Shown here in pieces: positions 1 through 7,866 of a DNA stretch of 22,465 bases. The DNA comes from a virus. The stretch's first letter is position 1. Each line of letters starts with the position of its first letter. A program made the position numbers and the translations under genes. The notes beneath the pieces are model-generated. The model did not search any database, had not been told where the DNA came from, and saw only the letters and a list, made by a program, of their open reading frames with translations. The DNA lies in IMG/VR virus record IMGVR_UViG_3300005068_000018, positions 1 through 22,465 of that record. One strand, written 5' to 3'.

Positions 1-138
1 ACATGATTTCAGGCCCCTTTCCAATAGTTACATAAAAATTATAGCACATATGTTCTTCATGGGGAAGTGGTATCCTGATCAAACTTTATAGTCATGTTTT
101 TTAATTAAAAATTACTTGAAAGCGAGGTGAATTCATAT
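1..138. other. Left edge, no gene assigned
   Basis: AT-rich stretch before the first gene. Two short frames run in from the left edge and stop at 33-35 and 89-91. Either could be the tail of an upstream gene (a portal gene is expected there in PBSX-like phages), but there is too little sequence to recognise. A small AT palindrome (TTTTTAATTAAAAA, 98-111) is probably chance. The only clear signal is the ribosome site GCGAGGTGA at 122-130, which serves the next gene. Confidence 0.4.
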
Positions 139-1632
139 TTGAACCCAATATGGTTTAAAAATGCTGTTGGCGAAATGAATAACCCTGTCGGAGAGACGGT
201 TTCGCTTATGGCAACAATTTCGGGGGAAATGTCGGTTGATGATGTGCCGCTTGCTCCATGGGCTGATTTACAGGCAATAAAAAACGGTGATGAATCTCCT
301 ATGGAAGTGGTTGTGGAAGTACCGGTGGGTAAGTCCAAGCGAGGTTGGAATTATAAACCGCAGGCTTTACAGAGCATTGTTGGCGAGGTAATGAGCCAGG
401 GGCTGTCCGGCTTTCTTGGTCACCAGAAAGCGGAAGATGTCAATACACAGTTTCCTACTCCGGTGACACATTGGGTTGGCGCTAAATTCGACCCTAATGT
501 AGAAAACAAAGACAGTAGTGGTAAGGTAATTAGCAAAGGCGCTGCCTATTTCCGCGGCGTGATTGACAAGGCAGCTGATGACCTTAAAAGGTGGATAAAG
601 TCAAAAGTTGTTCGCCAGGTAAGTATTTTTGGATATCCAAAAATAAAAAAGGTATCGGGTGAGATTGATGTGGTGGATTATAAACCGCTTTCAATCGACT
701 GGACTCCGCTCAATCGACCGGGGATGCCAACCAGAATTGTGGCCATGGGTGAAATCGACGTAATTAATGGCGAGCTGGACGGCAGTCATGAGGAATTAAG
801 GGAAGCTTTAAGAAAAGCTTGCCATCAAGCTATGGGTGCTGGTGACAAAAATTGGGTTTACATTGAAAAAGTGTTTGATGATTACGTGATCATTGAGTAC
901 AGCGGCCCCAATTTAGAGACCAAGTTTTTTAGCTTTCCTTACAAAGTAGTAAATGATGAAGTGCAGCTGGGTGAGAAGAAAGAAGTAGCCAAGAAAGAGA
1001 CATATGAACCCGTAGGGGAAATTAATTCAGGAGGTGGGCAAGAGATAACCCTACAAGAAATTTTAGCGAAATTAAAAGAACTTGGAGTTTCTCCGAGAGT
1101 GATTGCCGGGGAAATGGGTTGGACTGTCCAAGATGTTGCCGGTGAAATGGACAGTCAATGGCTAAAAGACGTTACCGGAGCCCAGGAAACTTTGAATAAG
1201 CTTAAGGAAACTCTGGGAGTAACCGGCGAAATGGATGTTGTCCAAGTTGCTGGCCAGCTGGCTGGTGATATGAATAAAGTCCGTGAAGCTCTGGGTGTTA
1301 GTGGTGAAATGGATATTATTCAGGTTGCGAAGGATGCTGCTCAAGCAGTTCAAGACCAGTGTAAAGCTAATTTTGAGAAATTGATTGATGATACTTTAAA
1401 GGAAAAAGTTTCTGGGGAAATGGCTCAATCTACGGTCAAGCGGATGCTTAACATTCAAGAAGGTGCAACCAAGGAACAGATTTCCGGCGAGATTGATAAA
1501 CTGCTCGAAGATGAGACGGTAAAAAGTATCATTGGCAAACTTCACGTTGACAAACCGCCGGTAATAACCAGCGGAGACAACGGCGGGAATCAAGGTTCTC
1601 AAGGTTTGCGTGTCAAACGGCAGGCAATTTAA
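139..1632 (+). CDS. Prohead maturation protease fused to a scaffold domain (XkdF-like)
   Basis: Probable bifunctional head-assembly protein of 497 aa. Residues ~50-200 look like a phage prohead protease of the His/Ser fold: a conserved GHQ (His95), then RQVSIFG (Ser162, like the VSIGF of S78-type proteases), then SIDWTPLNRPGMPTRIV. Residues ~214-285 are a WVYIEKVFDDYVIIEY-type domain often seen in phage protease relatives. Residues ~295-497 are helical and hydrophilic, as in a scaffold, and end in a basic tail (LRVKRQAI). About 14 GE(M/I)-type motifs lie outside the catalytic core (see findings). Two copies of a LGV(T/S)GEMD(V/I)(V/I)QVA unit (355-371 and 381-397) show internal duplication. 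I chose TTG 139 because GAGGTGA (124-130) sits 8 nt upstream; GTG 127 overlaps that ribosome site. The protease is identified from motifs and position, not by search. Confidence 0.8.
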   Translation: MNPIWFKNAVGEMNNPVGETVSLMATISGEMSVDDVPLAPWADLQAIKNGDESPMEVVVEVPVGKSKRGWNYKPQALQSIVGEVMSQGLSGFLGHQKAEDVNTQFPTPVTHWVGAKFDPNVENKDSSGKVISKGAAYFRGVIDKAADDLKRWIKSKVVRQVSIFGYPKIKKVSGEIDVVDYKPLSIDWTPLNRPGMPTRIVAMGEIDVINGELDGSHEELREALRKACHQAMGAGDKNWVYIEKVFDDYVIIEYSGPNLETKFFSFPYKVVNDEVQLGEKKEVAKKETYEPVGEINSGGGQEITLQEILAKLKELGVSPRVIAGEMGWTVQDVAGEMDSQWLKDVTGAQETLNKLKETLGVTGEMDVVQVAGQLAGDMNKVREALGVSGEMDIIQVAKDAAQAVQDQCKANFEKLIDDTLKEKVSGEMAQSTVKRMLNIQEGATKEQISGEIDKLLEDETVKSIIGKLHVDKPPVITSGDNGGNQGSQGLRVKRQAI

Positions 1633-1655
1633 TTTTAATGGGGGTGTCTGTTTAG

Positions 1656-2168
1656 ATGTCATTTGAAGGACAACCAGTACCGACTACCACTTATGATGTC
1701 GGTGGCGGAAAAATCAGTGATGGGAAATCAGTTAAAGTTACTGTGCCGGAGAGTACCGTCGTTGAAGCGGGCAATTTTTATCTGTTAGACGGTTTCCTGG
1801 GTTGTGCGGTTCAATCAGTAACCACAGAGGCCGGAGAGACTGCCGAGGTGACTTTGAACATTGAGGCAGCGGAATATGAAACAGATCAAATCGATGCTGT
1901 TGACGCCTTTGATAAAGGTGACAAGATTTACTGGGATAGTACCAATAATCGTTTTACCACTGTCCCCACCGATGGTTTTTTTGCAGGTGTTGTAACTGTG
2001 GCTAAAGATGGCAACAATGTCATCTGGTTTGTTTTAGCAACTCAGCAGGCAGAGTTGATGCAGGCAGCGGCTCAGGCAGATAGTAATGCGGCTGACCTAG
2101 CGGCCTTAACAGCTGATTTTAATTCCTTACTGGCAAAGTTAAGAGCTGCGGGGTTAATGGCCCAATAA
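1656..2168 (+). CDS. Capsid decoration/cement protein (DUF2190-like)
   Basis: 170-aa protein rich in beta strands. It has the usual pattern of DUF2190 capsid cement proteins: an N-terminal TYDVGGGKISDG segment, VTVPESTVVEAGNFYLLDGFLG, and a DAFDKGDKIYWD turn followed by FFAGVVTVAKDGN. The last ~40 residues are Ala-rich and helical, and could trimerise or reach the capsid lattice. It sits between protease and major capsid protein, the usual place for a decoration protein that stabilises the mature shell. It contains none of the GEM motifs found in both neighbours. ATG 1656 is preceded by GGGGTG about 10 nt upstream. Confidence 0.75.
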   Translation: MSFEGQPVPTTTYDVGGGKISDGKSVKVTVPESTVVEAGNFYLLDGFLGCAVQSVTTEAGETAEVTLNIEAAEYETDQIDAVDAFDKGDKIYWDSTNNRFTTVPTDGFFAGVVTVAKDGNNVIWFVLATQQAELMQAAAQADSNAADLAALTADFNSLLAKLRAAGLMAQ

Positions 2169-2201
2169 CTTGTATCTTATTATTTCGGAGGTGCAAAATA
2201 A

Positions 2202-3233
2202 TTGAAGATTGTTAGCATCGATACATTACGTGATGAACGGCGCCGGGGGACTTTTGAATCTCAGGTGCCGTTTGTTTTTAATGGACAGGAGTATTTTGTT
2301 GCCAAAAAGATCGTAAACGGTGAGATGGAAACCTTTGAACTTGCCAGGCCTATCGGTGAAATGCTTACCAGTGGTTCAGTTGAGCAGTTTAAGGAGTTAT
2401 TGCAAAAGACTGTTTTGGATGTTGAGCTGGGCAGGGAGCAGGTACCCATTCTGTATACCCCTATCTATGATCGTATGGAAGACGCGAATATGCCCAAGCT
2501 CATTGATGCAAAGTGGGCTCTTTATGGCGTAGTTGTTTTTACCGAACACATTGAAGGGGAAGAGGTAAAATTTGGTAGGCTGCAGGCGGAGGCCGGCCCT
2601 GTTGCCCGGCTAATGACTTATACCGCTGGTTTTGAATATACCAAGGAGATGAAAGATTTTAATGACAGCTTCTCCGTGGAAGTTCTTAACCGGAGTATGG
2701 GTGAAGCGTATAATGCGCTTTTAAACCACATTCATTTTTACCCGATAATTAATTTTAATTACCCAGCTGCAAATAAGACAGCTTTCCAGGGTTCTGCTGA
2801 GGATGACCTTTGGGTTCGGTACTATAAGACTCTCAATAAAGCTTTGTCCGATGCCCGGGCGAAAAAGCGCCCCGGTACTATCCTCCTGGCTTCCAGTTTG
2901 GATAAAGACAACATTGAGATGGCTCTAAAAGGTGGGTATCAAATTAATGGCACCACTTACCCGGCCGTATCCGGAATTGAATCCGTTATTTACTACGATG
3001 GTTGGTCTGTAAAGGTGGGCAAAAAGACCTATGACTATGCCGGCGTATCCCAGGGTAAAGCATATCTGGTTCGCCCAAAGCGTGGGTTTAAAGAACTGAT
3101 CAAGCAGGACCTGCGGATTGAGGCTAGCGGTGGAGACCTCTCTCGCCTGGTGGAAAGCCAGGTTGTTGGCTATGCATACCGTGGTGCATATGCGGCCGTA
3201 GAGGAAAATGTACAGGAAATTTCATTAAGCTAA
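2202..3233 (+). CDS. Major capsid protein (XkdG-like)
   Basis: 343-aa protein in the position of the major capsid protein, after protease and decoration genes and before the connector genes. Residues 1-55 form a charged N-terminal arm with two GEM motifs (VNGEM 38-42 and IGEM 51-54). From there on it reads as a compact globular protein (TPIYDRMEDANMPKLIDA, then the FEYTKEMKDF and NRSMGEAYNALLNHI helices). This layout fits an HK97-type subunit whose N-terminal arm is removed at maturation. If cut after Glu53, the mature chain would be 290 aa. TTG 2202 is set by CGGAGGTG ending 8 nt before it. Assignment rests on gene order and general features; no family motif was verified. Confidence 0.8.
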   Translation: MKIVSIDTLRDERRRGTFESQVPFVFNGQEYFVAKKIVNGEMETFELARPIGEMLTSGSVEQFKELLQKTVLDVELGREQVPILYTPIYDRMEDANMPKLIDAKWALYGVVVFTEHIEGEEVKFGRLQAEAGPVARLMTYTAGFEYTKEMKDFNDSFSVEVLNRSMGEAYNALLNHIHFYPIINFNYPAANKTAFQGSAEDDLWVRYYKTLNKALSDARAKKRPGTILLASSLDKDNIEMALKGGYQINGTTYPAVSGIESVIYYDGWSVKVGKKTYDYAGVSQGKAYLVRPKRGFKELIKQDLRIEASGGDLSRLVESQVVGYAYRGAYAAVEENVQEISLS

Positions 3234-3251
3234 CTTTGGTGGGAGAAATAA

Positions 3252-3596
3252 ATGACGCCAACTAATGATTTGAGGGGTAGGCTTAGAAAATTGCTCAATG
3301 AAGTAATTCCTCCGGGAGGAACGGAGAGCGATACAAATTTTTTTGATGTTGATTTGGATGAACTCTTAATTGAGGCCGTAAGTATTTACGGTGCCGCTGC
3401 GGCCGGCTGGACCATGAAAGCCGGAATGCTTCAGGAGCAGATTGAAAGATACAGTGCAGGCCAGGAACAATACAACATTACGACTCTAAAAGATAAAATC
3501 AGTCACGCTCTGGCAATGGCTGACCGGTACGCAAAAATGTCAAGTACAAGTGTAGGCAGCTTAATCTTAAAGGCAGTGCCGCCGGAGGTGTTATAG
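3252..3596 (+). CDS. Head-tail connector (YqbG/DUF3199-like)
   Basis: 114 aa, mainly helical, directly after the major capsid gene. The segments LLIEAVSIYGAAAAGWTMKAGM and KDKISHALAMADRYAKMSS suggest a small helical bundle. This is the slot of YqbG (DUF3199) in the Bacillus skin/PBSX order, where small proteins extend the portal to form the head-tail connector. ATG 3252 follows GGGAGAAATAA. The next gene begins at the base after its stop, so the two are probably translationally coupled. No catalytic motif is seen. Function comes from position. Confidence 0.6.
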   Translation: MTPTNDLRGRLRKLLNEVIPPGGTESDTNFFDVDLDELLIEAVSIYGAAAAGWTMKAGMLQEQIERYSAGQEQYNITTLKDKISHALAMADRYAKMSSTSVGSLILKAVPPEVL

Positions 3597-3980
3597 GTGG
3601 ATTTAGTATCTATCCGGCGGCAAAATATTGCCTGGAGTATTGAGCAAAATCCCGTTGAAATAATCGTTCACCGTACTGAAAAGTTAGAAGTGGATGGTCA
3701 TTTTGGTGATCATAAAAGCATCTTGGGGCCGTTTACGGTTCGGGTATTTCAAAAGGCAAACAGAGACCCAAAAGATATATCCACTCTTGCCGGCACAAAA
3801 GAGGTAGGAGCTTCATGGGGACTCCTTGCTGATGAGAATGCTGACCTGAAGTCCGGTCCGAATGTAAAAGATGAATTTGTTGTGGAAGATTTGGGATCTT
3901 TTACGGTGGTAGAAGTTTTTCCGCAAATTGTGAATGGGCGGGTTATTGGGTACCAGGCGAATTTGGAAAGGGTAAAATAG
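3597..3980 (+). CDS. Head-tail stopper (XkdH/YqbH, DUF3599-like)
   Basis: 127 aa, GTG start directly after the previous stop, with GGAGGTG ending 5 nt upstream inside the previous gene. It begins with a helix (VSIRRQNIAWSIEQNPVEI), then beta-rich segments including GPFTVRVFQ and a DEFVVEDLGSFTVVEV section close to the C-terminus. That layout is typical of head-closure (stopper) proteins such as YqbH/XkdH. It probably sits under the connector ring and closes the head channel until the tail attaches. Confidence 0.65.
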   Translation: MDLVSIRRQNIAWSIEQNPVEIIVHRTEKLEVDGHFGDHKSILGPFTVRVFQKANRDPKDISTLAGTKEVGASWGLLADENADLKSGPNVKDEFVVEDLGSFTVVEVFPQIVNGRVIGYQANLERVK

Positions 3981-3999
3981 GGGCAGTGAATTCAAGAGG

Positions 4000-4332
4000 A
4001 TGATGTTAATGGGAATGGGTGAGAAAATATCCGAACAAATAGAGAGAAAACGTGCTGCTACTTATGCTCTTTTGGATAACTGGGGTGGTCAGCTTGAAGG
4101 GTACGCAAAAGATAATGCTCCATGGACAGATCGAACAGCTAACGCGCGCCAGGGATTGCATGGAGGCGTGGAGGACAATGGTGATAATCTGCTCCTCTTT
4201 TTATCCCATGGTGTAGAGTACGGCATCTGGCTTGAGCTTGCCCATAACAGTAATTATGCTATTATCGGGCCCACAATTGATGCTCACATAACCAGGATTA
4301 AACAGACCGTGGCTGATCTTTGGGGTGATTAA
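4000..4332 (+). CDS. HK97 gp10-like tail completion protein (XkdI-like)
   Basis: 110 aa. It contains the standard HK97 gp10-like signature: APWTDRTANARQGL followed by LSHGVEYGIWLELAHNSNYAIIGPTID. These proteins sit at the head-proximal end of the tail. Four ATG codons lie in frame near the start (4000, 4003, 4009, 4015). AAGAGG at 3994-3999 touches the first two, so 4009 may be the true start. It is followed 2 nt later by the tail-terminator gene, in the usual order. Confidence 0.75.
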   Translation: MMLMGMGEKISEQIERKRAATYALLDNWGGQLEGYAKDNAPWTDRTANARQGLHGGVEDNGDNLLLFLSHGVEYGIWLELAHNSNYAIIGPTIDAHITRIKQTVADLWGD

Positions 4333-4334
4333 GT

Positions 4335-5174
4335 ATGCGAGCAGCATTAAGACAGCAACTCGTTAATCAGGTATCCGATGTCGACGGTCGGGTTTATGAG
4401 CCCCATGCTGCCAGTGCTAAGACGGAAAAGCCTTACCTTGTTATCAGGCAAGGGGTAGATGTAGAGAACAATCCTTGGACAGGCTTTAGGCGTATAGTTG
4501 AAATATGGCCCTATGTTGCCCGGACCACATTTCAGAGTGTTGATTCACTGGCCAAAAAGGTGACTGCCGCTCTAGATAAGCAGCTTTTAACCATGGATAC
4601 CGGTGAAGTTTTTACATGCCTTTATCTTGGTACTGTGGGTACTGATTTTATAGACGAAGATTGGGGTGCCATTACCCGGGGGCTTCGTTTTGCAGTTATG
4701 GCTCTACAGCCGGTGGCGGTACCTGAGACTGTAGTCAACGATACCTGGGTAGAGGCTATTGCCAATTGGTCGGAAAATTTACTTGGAACCGGATGGACAG
4801 TCTACCGTAATAGGTGGCCGTTGGGGTATGTGAGGCCGGCTGTTTTGTGGAGACTTACAAATTTCAACGTTGAGGGGATTAACCGGTCTGGCTTTGAGGT
4901 TAAAAAATCACTTGTGGGCCATGTTTTAGGCGGCACCCCAAACGAAGAAACCCAAGGTGTATTGCAGATCATTGACGGTTTAACTCAGGCTATCAAGGTG
5001 CCACTTGATATGGAATCAAAGAAATATATGACTGTTATAACACCCAGGGGTAATTTTCAGGTGAACGCTCTTGAGCGTGGGCAAGTGACTGTAACTTTAA
5101 CTAGGAAAACAAAGAGGCCGCAAGAAGAAGTACCGCTTATGCAGAAAATTGAAGGCCGTGGTACTTGGAGGTGA
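4335..5174 (+). CDS. Tail terminator, two-domain (XkdJ-like)
   Basis: 279 aa, about twice the length of a normal tail terminator/completion protein (~130-150 aa). Residues 1-130 read like a DUF3168-type domain: a leading helix, EKPYLVIRQG, a helix SVDSLAKKVTAAL and a final strand RGLRFAVMALQP. Residues ~137-279 repeat the same general order: helix EAIANWSENLLG, WTVYRNRWP, RPAVLWRL, then ITPRGNFQVNALERGQVTVTL. The second half fits the XkdJ type better. This looks like two tail-terminator-type domains joined in one chain. The hexameric ring such proteins form caps the tail tube and sheath. Its TGA overlaps the ribosome site of the next gene. Confidence 0.6.
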   Translation: MRAALRQQLVNQVSDVDGRVYEPHAASAKTEKPYLVIRQGVDVENNPWTGFRRIVEIWPYVARTTFQSVDSLAKKVTAALDKQLLTMDTGEVFTCLYLGTVGTDFIDEDWGAITRGLRFAVMALQPVAVPETVVNDTWVEAIANWSENLLGTGWTVYRNRWPLGYVRPAVLWRLTNFNVEGINRSGFEVKKSLVGHVLGGTPNEETQGVLQIIDGLTQAIKVPLDMESKKYMTVITPRGNFQVNALERGQVTVTLTRKTKRPQEEVPLMQKIEGRGTWR

Positions 5175-5178
5175 TTTG

Positions 5179-5367
5179 ATGGAGCGAAAGTCTAAAACCA
5201 AAGAAAGTAAGTACCCACGTGATGAGTTTGTGCAGAATGCACAGGCTCTTTTTAACGTTAAGCCAGAAGTTGTTATTGGGGCACTATCTAAAAATGAGAA
5301 TAAAGAGCTTTCTGTCTCGGAAGTGAAGAAAGCGATTGATGATTTTCTGAAGAGGAAGGTGAAGTAA
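5179..5367 (+). CDS. Small YqzN/YkzM-like protein
   Basis: 62 aa, very charged: Lys-rich start, then a helix (EFVQNAQALFNVKPEVVIGAL) and a closing helix (VSEVKKAIDDFLKRKVK). It sits exactly between the tail terminator and the sheath, as YkzM and YqzN do in PBSX and skin. The role is not established; a small assembly factor is a guess. I chose ATG 5179 because GGAGGTGA ends at 5174. An in-frame TTG at 5149 would add ten residues overlapping the previous gene and has no ribosome site. The stop is immediately followed by the sheath ATG. Confidence 0.65.
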   Translation: MERKSKTKESKYPRDEFVQNAQALFNVKPEVVIGALSKNENKELSVSEVKKAIDDFLKRKVK

Positions 5368-6816
5368 ATGGCTGGTGGAACTTGGTCACCAACGGAAGGG
5401 AAAGTCCGTCCCGGTTTTTATATGCGTTTCTTGGCGGCGGCCCTGGCCCAGATACAAGCCGGTCCTAGGGGGATTGTGGCAATCCCGGTTAAGGCCAACT
5501 GGGGCCCTGTTAAGGAAATCGTTGAAATTACTTCGGAAAAAGAGTTGTTAAATGCTTACAATGATGATGTTTCCGGTAATTTTAGCGCCTATACATCTAT
5601 TCGCTTGACATTGCTGGGTAAGCCTCAGAAGATTTTGGGGTACCGCTTGGTTGATGGAAACGAATCTACTGCAAGTATAACTCTTAAGGATACGGCTGCA
5701 ACTCCTGCTGATGTTTTAACGTTGACAACCAAATATCCCACGGAGAGATCTTTTAACGTCACGGTCAGGGATAACCTGGTTGATAGCAACAAAAAAGACA
5801 TTGTTTTATATGAAGGCACGAAAAAGCTTTATACCTTTACCTTTGCCAAAGGTGCCGGAATTGTTGATAATGCAGTGGACGCCATCAACAACAACACAGA
5901 TAATAAATGGTTAACTGCAACCAAGGTGGTTAGCGGCAATGATACCCTGGCGGATATTGCCAACCAGGACTTAACCGGCGGCAATGCCGGTGCTGCAGCA
6001 GTTGCCAATTCCGAATACATCGATGCCATGGCCACCTTTGAAGCCAGAAAATTTAACGCTTTTACTTTGGATGGAATGACGGACAGCACATTACAGACTT
6101 CTGTTAAGAGCTGGGTAGAGCGGCTGCGCAATGAAGGGAAAGGTATAACTGCTTATCTGGGTGGTTCTGAAACCGATGACCAGGATATTACTACCGGTAA
6201 CAGCAGGTCTACTGGCTTTAATTTCGAGGGAGTCATAAACGTAGGTGTTAGCGCCGTCCTAGATGGAGTTACCTATTCCAGTGCTATGGTGGCTTGCTGG
6301 GCGGCTGGCAAAGCGTCGGGGCAGGCGTTGAAAGAAAGTTTAACGTATGCAACCACCCCCTTTGATGATGTTAAACCCAGGTTAACTGATTCAGAAATAA
6401 AATCAGCTTTGCAATCCGGGACTTTGGTTTTGGTACATGATGGGGAGAAAGTGGTTGTTGAGCAAGGTATAAATACCTTGACATCACTGAGCGCTGATCA
6501 AAATGATGCCTGGAAAAAAATTAAATCTATCAGAATTATGGATGCGATTAATTCTGATATGAGTGATACAGCGCACGACGATTACATCGGCAAGATTATC
6601 AATAACGAGGATGGGCAAAAAGCATTTTTATCGGCAGCTAAGGTTTATTTCGAAACTTTATCTCCTACCTTGATATCGGACGATTTTGCTGTTCAAACTG
6701 ACCCCGAATTACAGCCTTTAGCAGCAGGGGATGAGTATTACTGGCGGTGGGATGCCAAGCTCATTGATTCTATGGAGAAAATCTTCGGTACCGGAAATGT
6801 TCGGTATGGTGGATAA
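5368..6816 (+). CDS. Contractile tail sheath protein (XkdK-like)
   Basis: 482 aa, the right size for a PBSX-type sheath. The N-terminus (WSPTEGKVRPGFYMRFLAAA, then GPRGIVAIPVKANWGP) is the usual opening of phage sheath proteins. The C-terminal third (LVLVHDGEKVVVEQGINTL, IRIMDAINSDMS, DEYYWRWDAKLIDSMEKIF) matches the conserved sheath end that interlocks subunits. The middle is a variable outer domain with Thr- and Asn-rich strands. It polymerises around the tube and contracts on infection, which classes this phage as a myovirus. Starts one base after the previous stop, with AGGAAGGTGA upstream. Confidence 0.9.
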   Translation: MAGGTWSPTEGKVRPGFYMRFLAAALAQIQAGPRGIVAIPVKANWGPVKEIVEITSEKELLNAYNDDVSGNFSAYTSIRLTLLGKPQKILGYRLVDGNESTASITLKDTAATPADVLTLTTKYPTERSFNVTVRDNLVDSNKKDIVLYEGTKKLYTFTFAKGAGIVDNAVDAINNNTDNKWLTATKVVSGNDTLADIANQDLTGGNAGAAAVANSEYIDAMATFEARKFNAFTLDGMTDSTLQTSVKSWVERLRNEGKGITAYLGGSETDDQDITTGNSRSTGFNFEGVINVGVSAVLDGVTYSSAMVACWAAGKASGQALKESLTYATTPFDDVKPRLTDSEIKSALQSGTLVLVHDGEKVVVEQGINTLTSLSADQNDAWKKIKSIRIMDAINSDMSDTAHDDYIGKIINNEDGQKAFLSAAKVYFETLSPTLISDDFAVQTDPELQPLAAGDEYYWRWDAKLIDSMEKIFGTGNVRYGG

Positions 6817-6829
6817 GGGGGTATCTTGA

Positions 6830-7267
6830 TTGTCCCAGGAAGTTGAACGCATTATTAACGGTAGTTTTGGAGAGCTTTGGGAAGACGGTGAGTGGCAGGA
6901 AAATATAAATAGTGTAAATGCTGAGGTTGCAATCAATAAAAGTGCGCTTAATTTATCTGGCACCAGGTGGATTCATCAAAAAGTTATTTCATTATCTGGT
7001 GCCGGCACCATCAGCGGCTTTAAGGTCACTTCCAAAATGATTCAGGCAAACCTCTGGACGGCCGGGCCTAAAGGTACTCCTACCAAAACTGAATTAATCA
7101 GTAAACTTGCTGATCCGGAAGCGTTTGGACACGAGAGAGTGCGCTTAAAGAATGTTAAGTGGGACAGGGTTCAATTGGCTAACTGGACAGCCGGGCAGGA
7201 AGTAACAGAGGAAACTCCTTTCACCTTTGCTGAATTTGAACTCTTAGACCCAATTGAGGAGGAATAA
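6830..7267 (+). CDS. Tail tube protein (XkdM-like, DUF2001)
   Basis: 145 aa tube subunit. Conserved pieces include IINGSFGELWEDGEWQENI at the start, GTISGFKVTSKMI in the middle and AEFELLDPIEE at the end; these are typical of XkdM/YqbM (DUF2001). It forms the inner tube that the sheath drives into the cell. TTG 6830 is the start, with GGGGGT just upstream; the sheath stop is 13 nt before. It is followed after 3 nt by the chaperone gene. Confidence 0.85.
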   Translation: MSQEVERIINGSFGELWEDGEWQENINSVNAEVAINKSALNLSGTRWIHQKVISLSGAGTISGFKVTSKMIQANLWTAGPKGTPTKTELISKLADPEAFGHERVRLKNVKWDRVQLANWTAGQEVTEETPFTFAEFELLDPIEEE

Positions 7268-7270
7268 CGT

Positions 7271-7687
7271 ATGAGTGAGGCTGCTATTCTGGACAAACTG
7301 TTCAATCTGAACAAGGAAAAACCAAAGCAGACCTACCGAATAAAGCAATTGGATATGTCTTTTACCCTGCAGGCTCTTTCGGAGCAGAAAATTGAATACC
7401 TACGAAGCCGGTATCAGGATAACGATGAGCAAAAGCATGTCCGTGCATTTAACCGTGCCCTTGTGGCCGAAGCAACCGTGGCCATAGACGGTGATCCCGG
7501 TGTTACTTGGAAGCATCCAAAGTTGATGGAAAGGTATAAGGCATCTTCACCGGAGCAGGTAGTGAAAAGGGTACTTTTGCCTGGGCACATTTTGGAATTG
7601 GCCGATAAGGTTTTAAGGCTTTCCGGCTATTATGATAAGGCCACTGAGGAGGAGGAAATAAAAAACTCCTTGGAAGGAGAGGGTTAA
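7271..7687 (+). CDS. Tail assembly chaperone, short form (XkdN-like)
   Basis: 138 aa. It follows the tube gene and precedes the tape measure, where phages encode the chaperone that coats the tape measure during tail assembly. YRIKQLDMSFTLQALSEQKIEYLRSRY and the later KRVLLPGHILELADKVLRLSGYYD are typical of XkdN-like proteins. GAGGAGGAATAAC precedes ATG 7271. The last codons run through a clear -1 frameshift signal (see the next entries), so this is the product made when ribosomes do not slip. Confidence 0.85.
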   Translation: MSEAAILDKLFNLNKEKPKQTYRIKQLDMSFTLQALSEQKIEYLRSRYQDNDEQKHVRAFNRALVAEATVAIDGDPGVTWKHPKLMERYKASSPEQVVKRVLLPGHILELADKVLRLSGYYDKATEEEEIKNSLEGEG

Positions 7688-7866
7688 CCTTTCTCCTTTG
7701 GGAAGCTTGTAAGGAATTAAAAAAAACACCCGGTGAAATATGGTGTCTTCCTCCACAGGAGCGCCGTTTTATTTTTGCCGGGATAAAGTTCGATCTTGAG
7801 AAAAGAAGAAACAAGAGCAACGGTGGTGATGCTGGGTGGCTGAAGAATTTTATAGGGGCGAAATAG
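7271..7866 (+). CDS. Tail assembly chaperone, -1 frameshift long form
   Basis: Ribosomes that slip back one base on A AAA AAC (7660-7666) leave the short frame after Asn132 and read 66 more codons, to TAG at 7864-7866, giving about 198 aa. The extension begins LLGRRGLTFLLWEACKELKK and continues with PGEIWCLPPQERRFIFAGI. It has a sensible composition and ends inside the start of the tape measure gene. The -1 frame is open from 7648 and has no ATG, GTG or TTG before this sequence, so independent initiation is unlikely. Paired short and long chaperones made by frameshifting are established for most long-tailed phages (lambda G/GT and relatives). Confidence 0.85.
7646..7698 (+). promoter_or_regulatory. 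Programmed -1 ribosomal frameshift signal
   Basis: Three elements are lined up. (1) A purine-rich Shine-Dalgarno-like run, GAGGAGGAGG, at 7646-7655. (2) The canonical slippery heptamer A AAA AAC at 7660-7666, in the correct phase (ATA AAA AAC). (3) After a 7-nt spacer, a hairpin at 7674-7698 (AAGGAGAGGG, loop TTAA, CCTTTCTCCTT), with one G-U pair and one bulged T. The layout resembles the dnaX signal of E. coli. The zero-frame stop (7685-7687) lies in the hairpin loop. Confidence 0.88.

Noticed and set aside
1-91. Open frame entering from the left edge and ending at 89-91
   Set aside because: No recognisable protein pattern and no visible start; too short to separate from chance.
5149-5178. 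TTG start ten codons upstream of the YkzM-like gene
   Set aside because: Overlaps the tail terminator gene, while a perfect GGAGGTGA directs ATG 5179.
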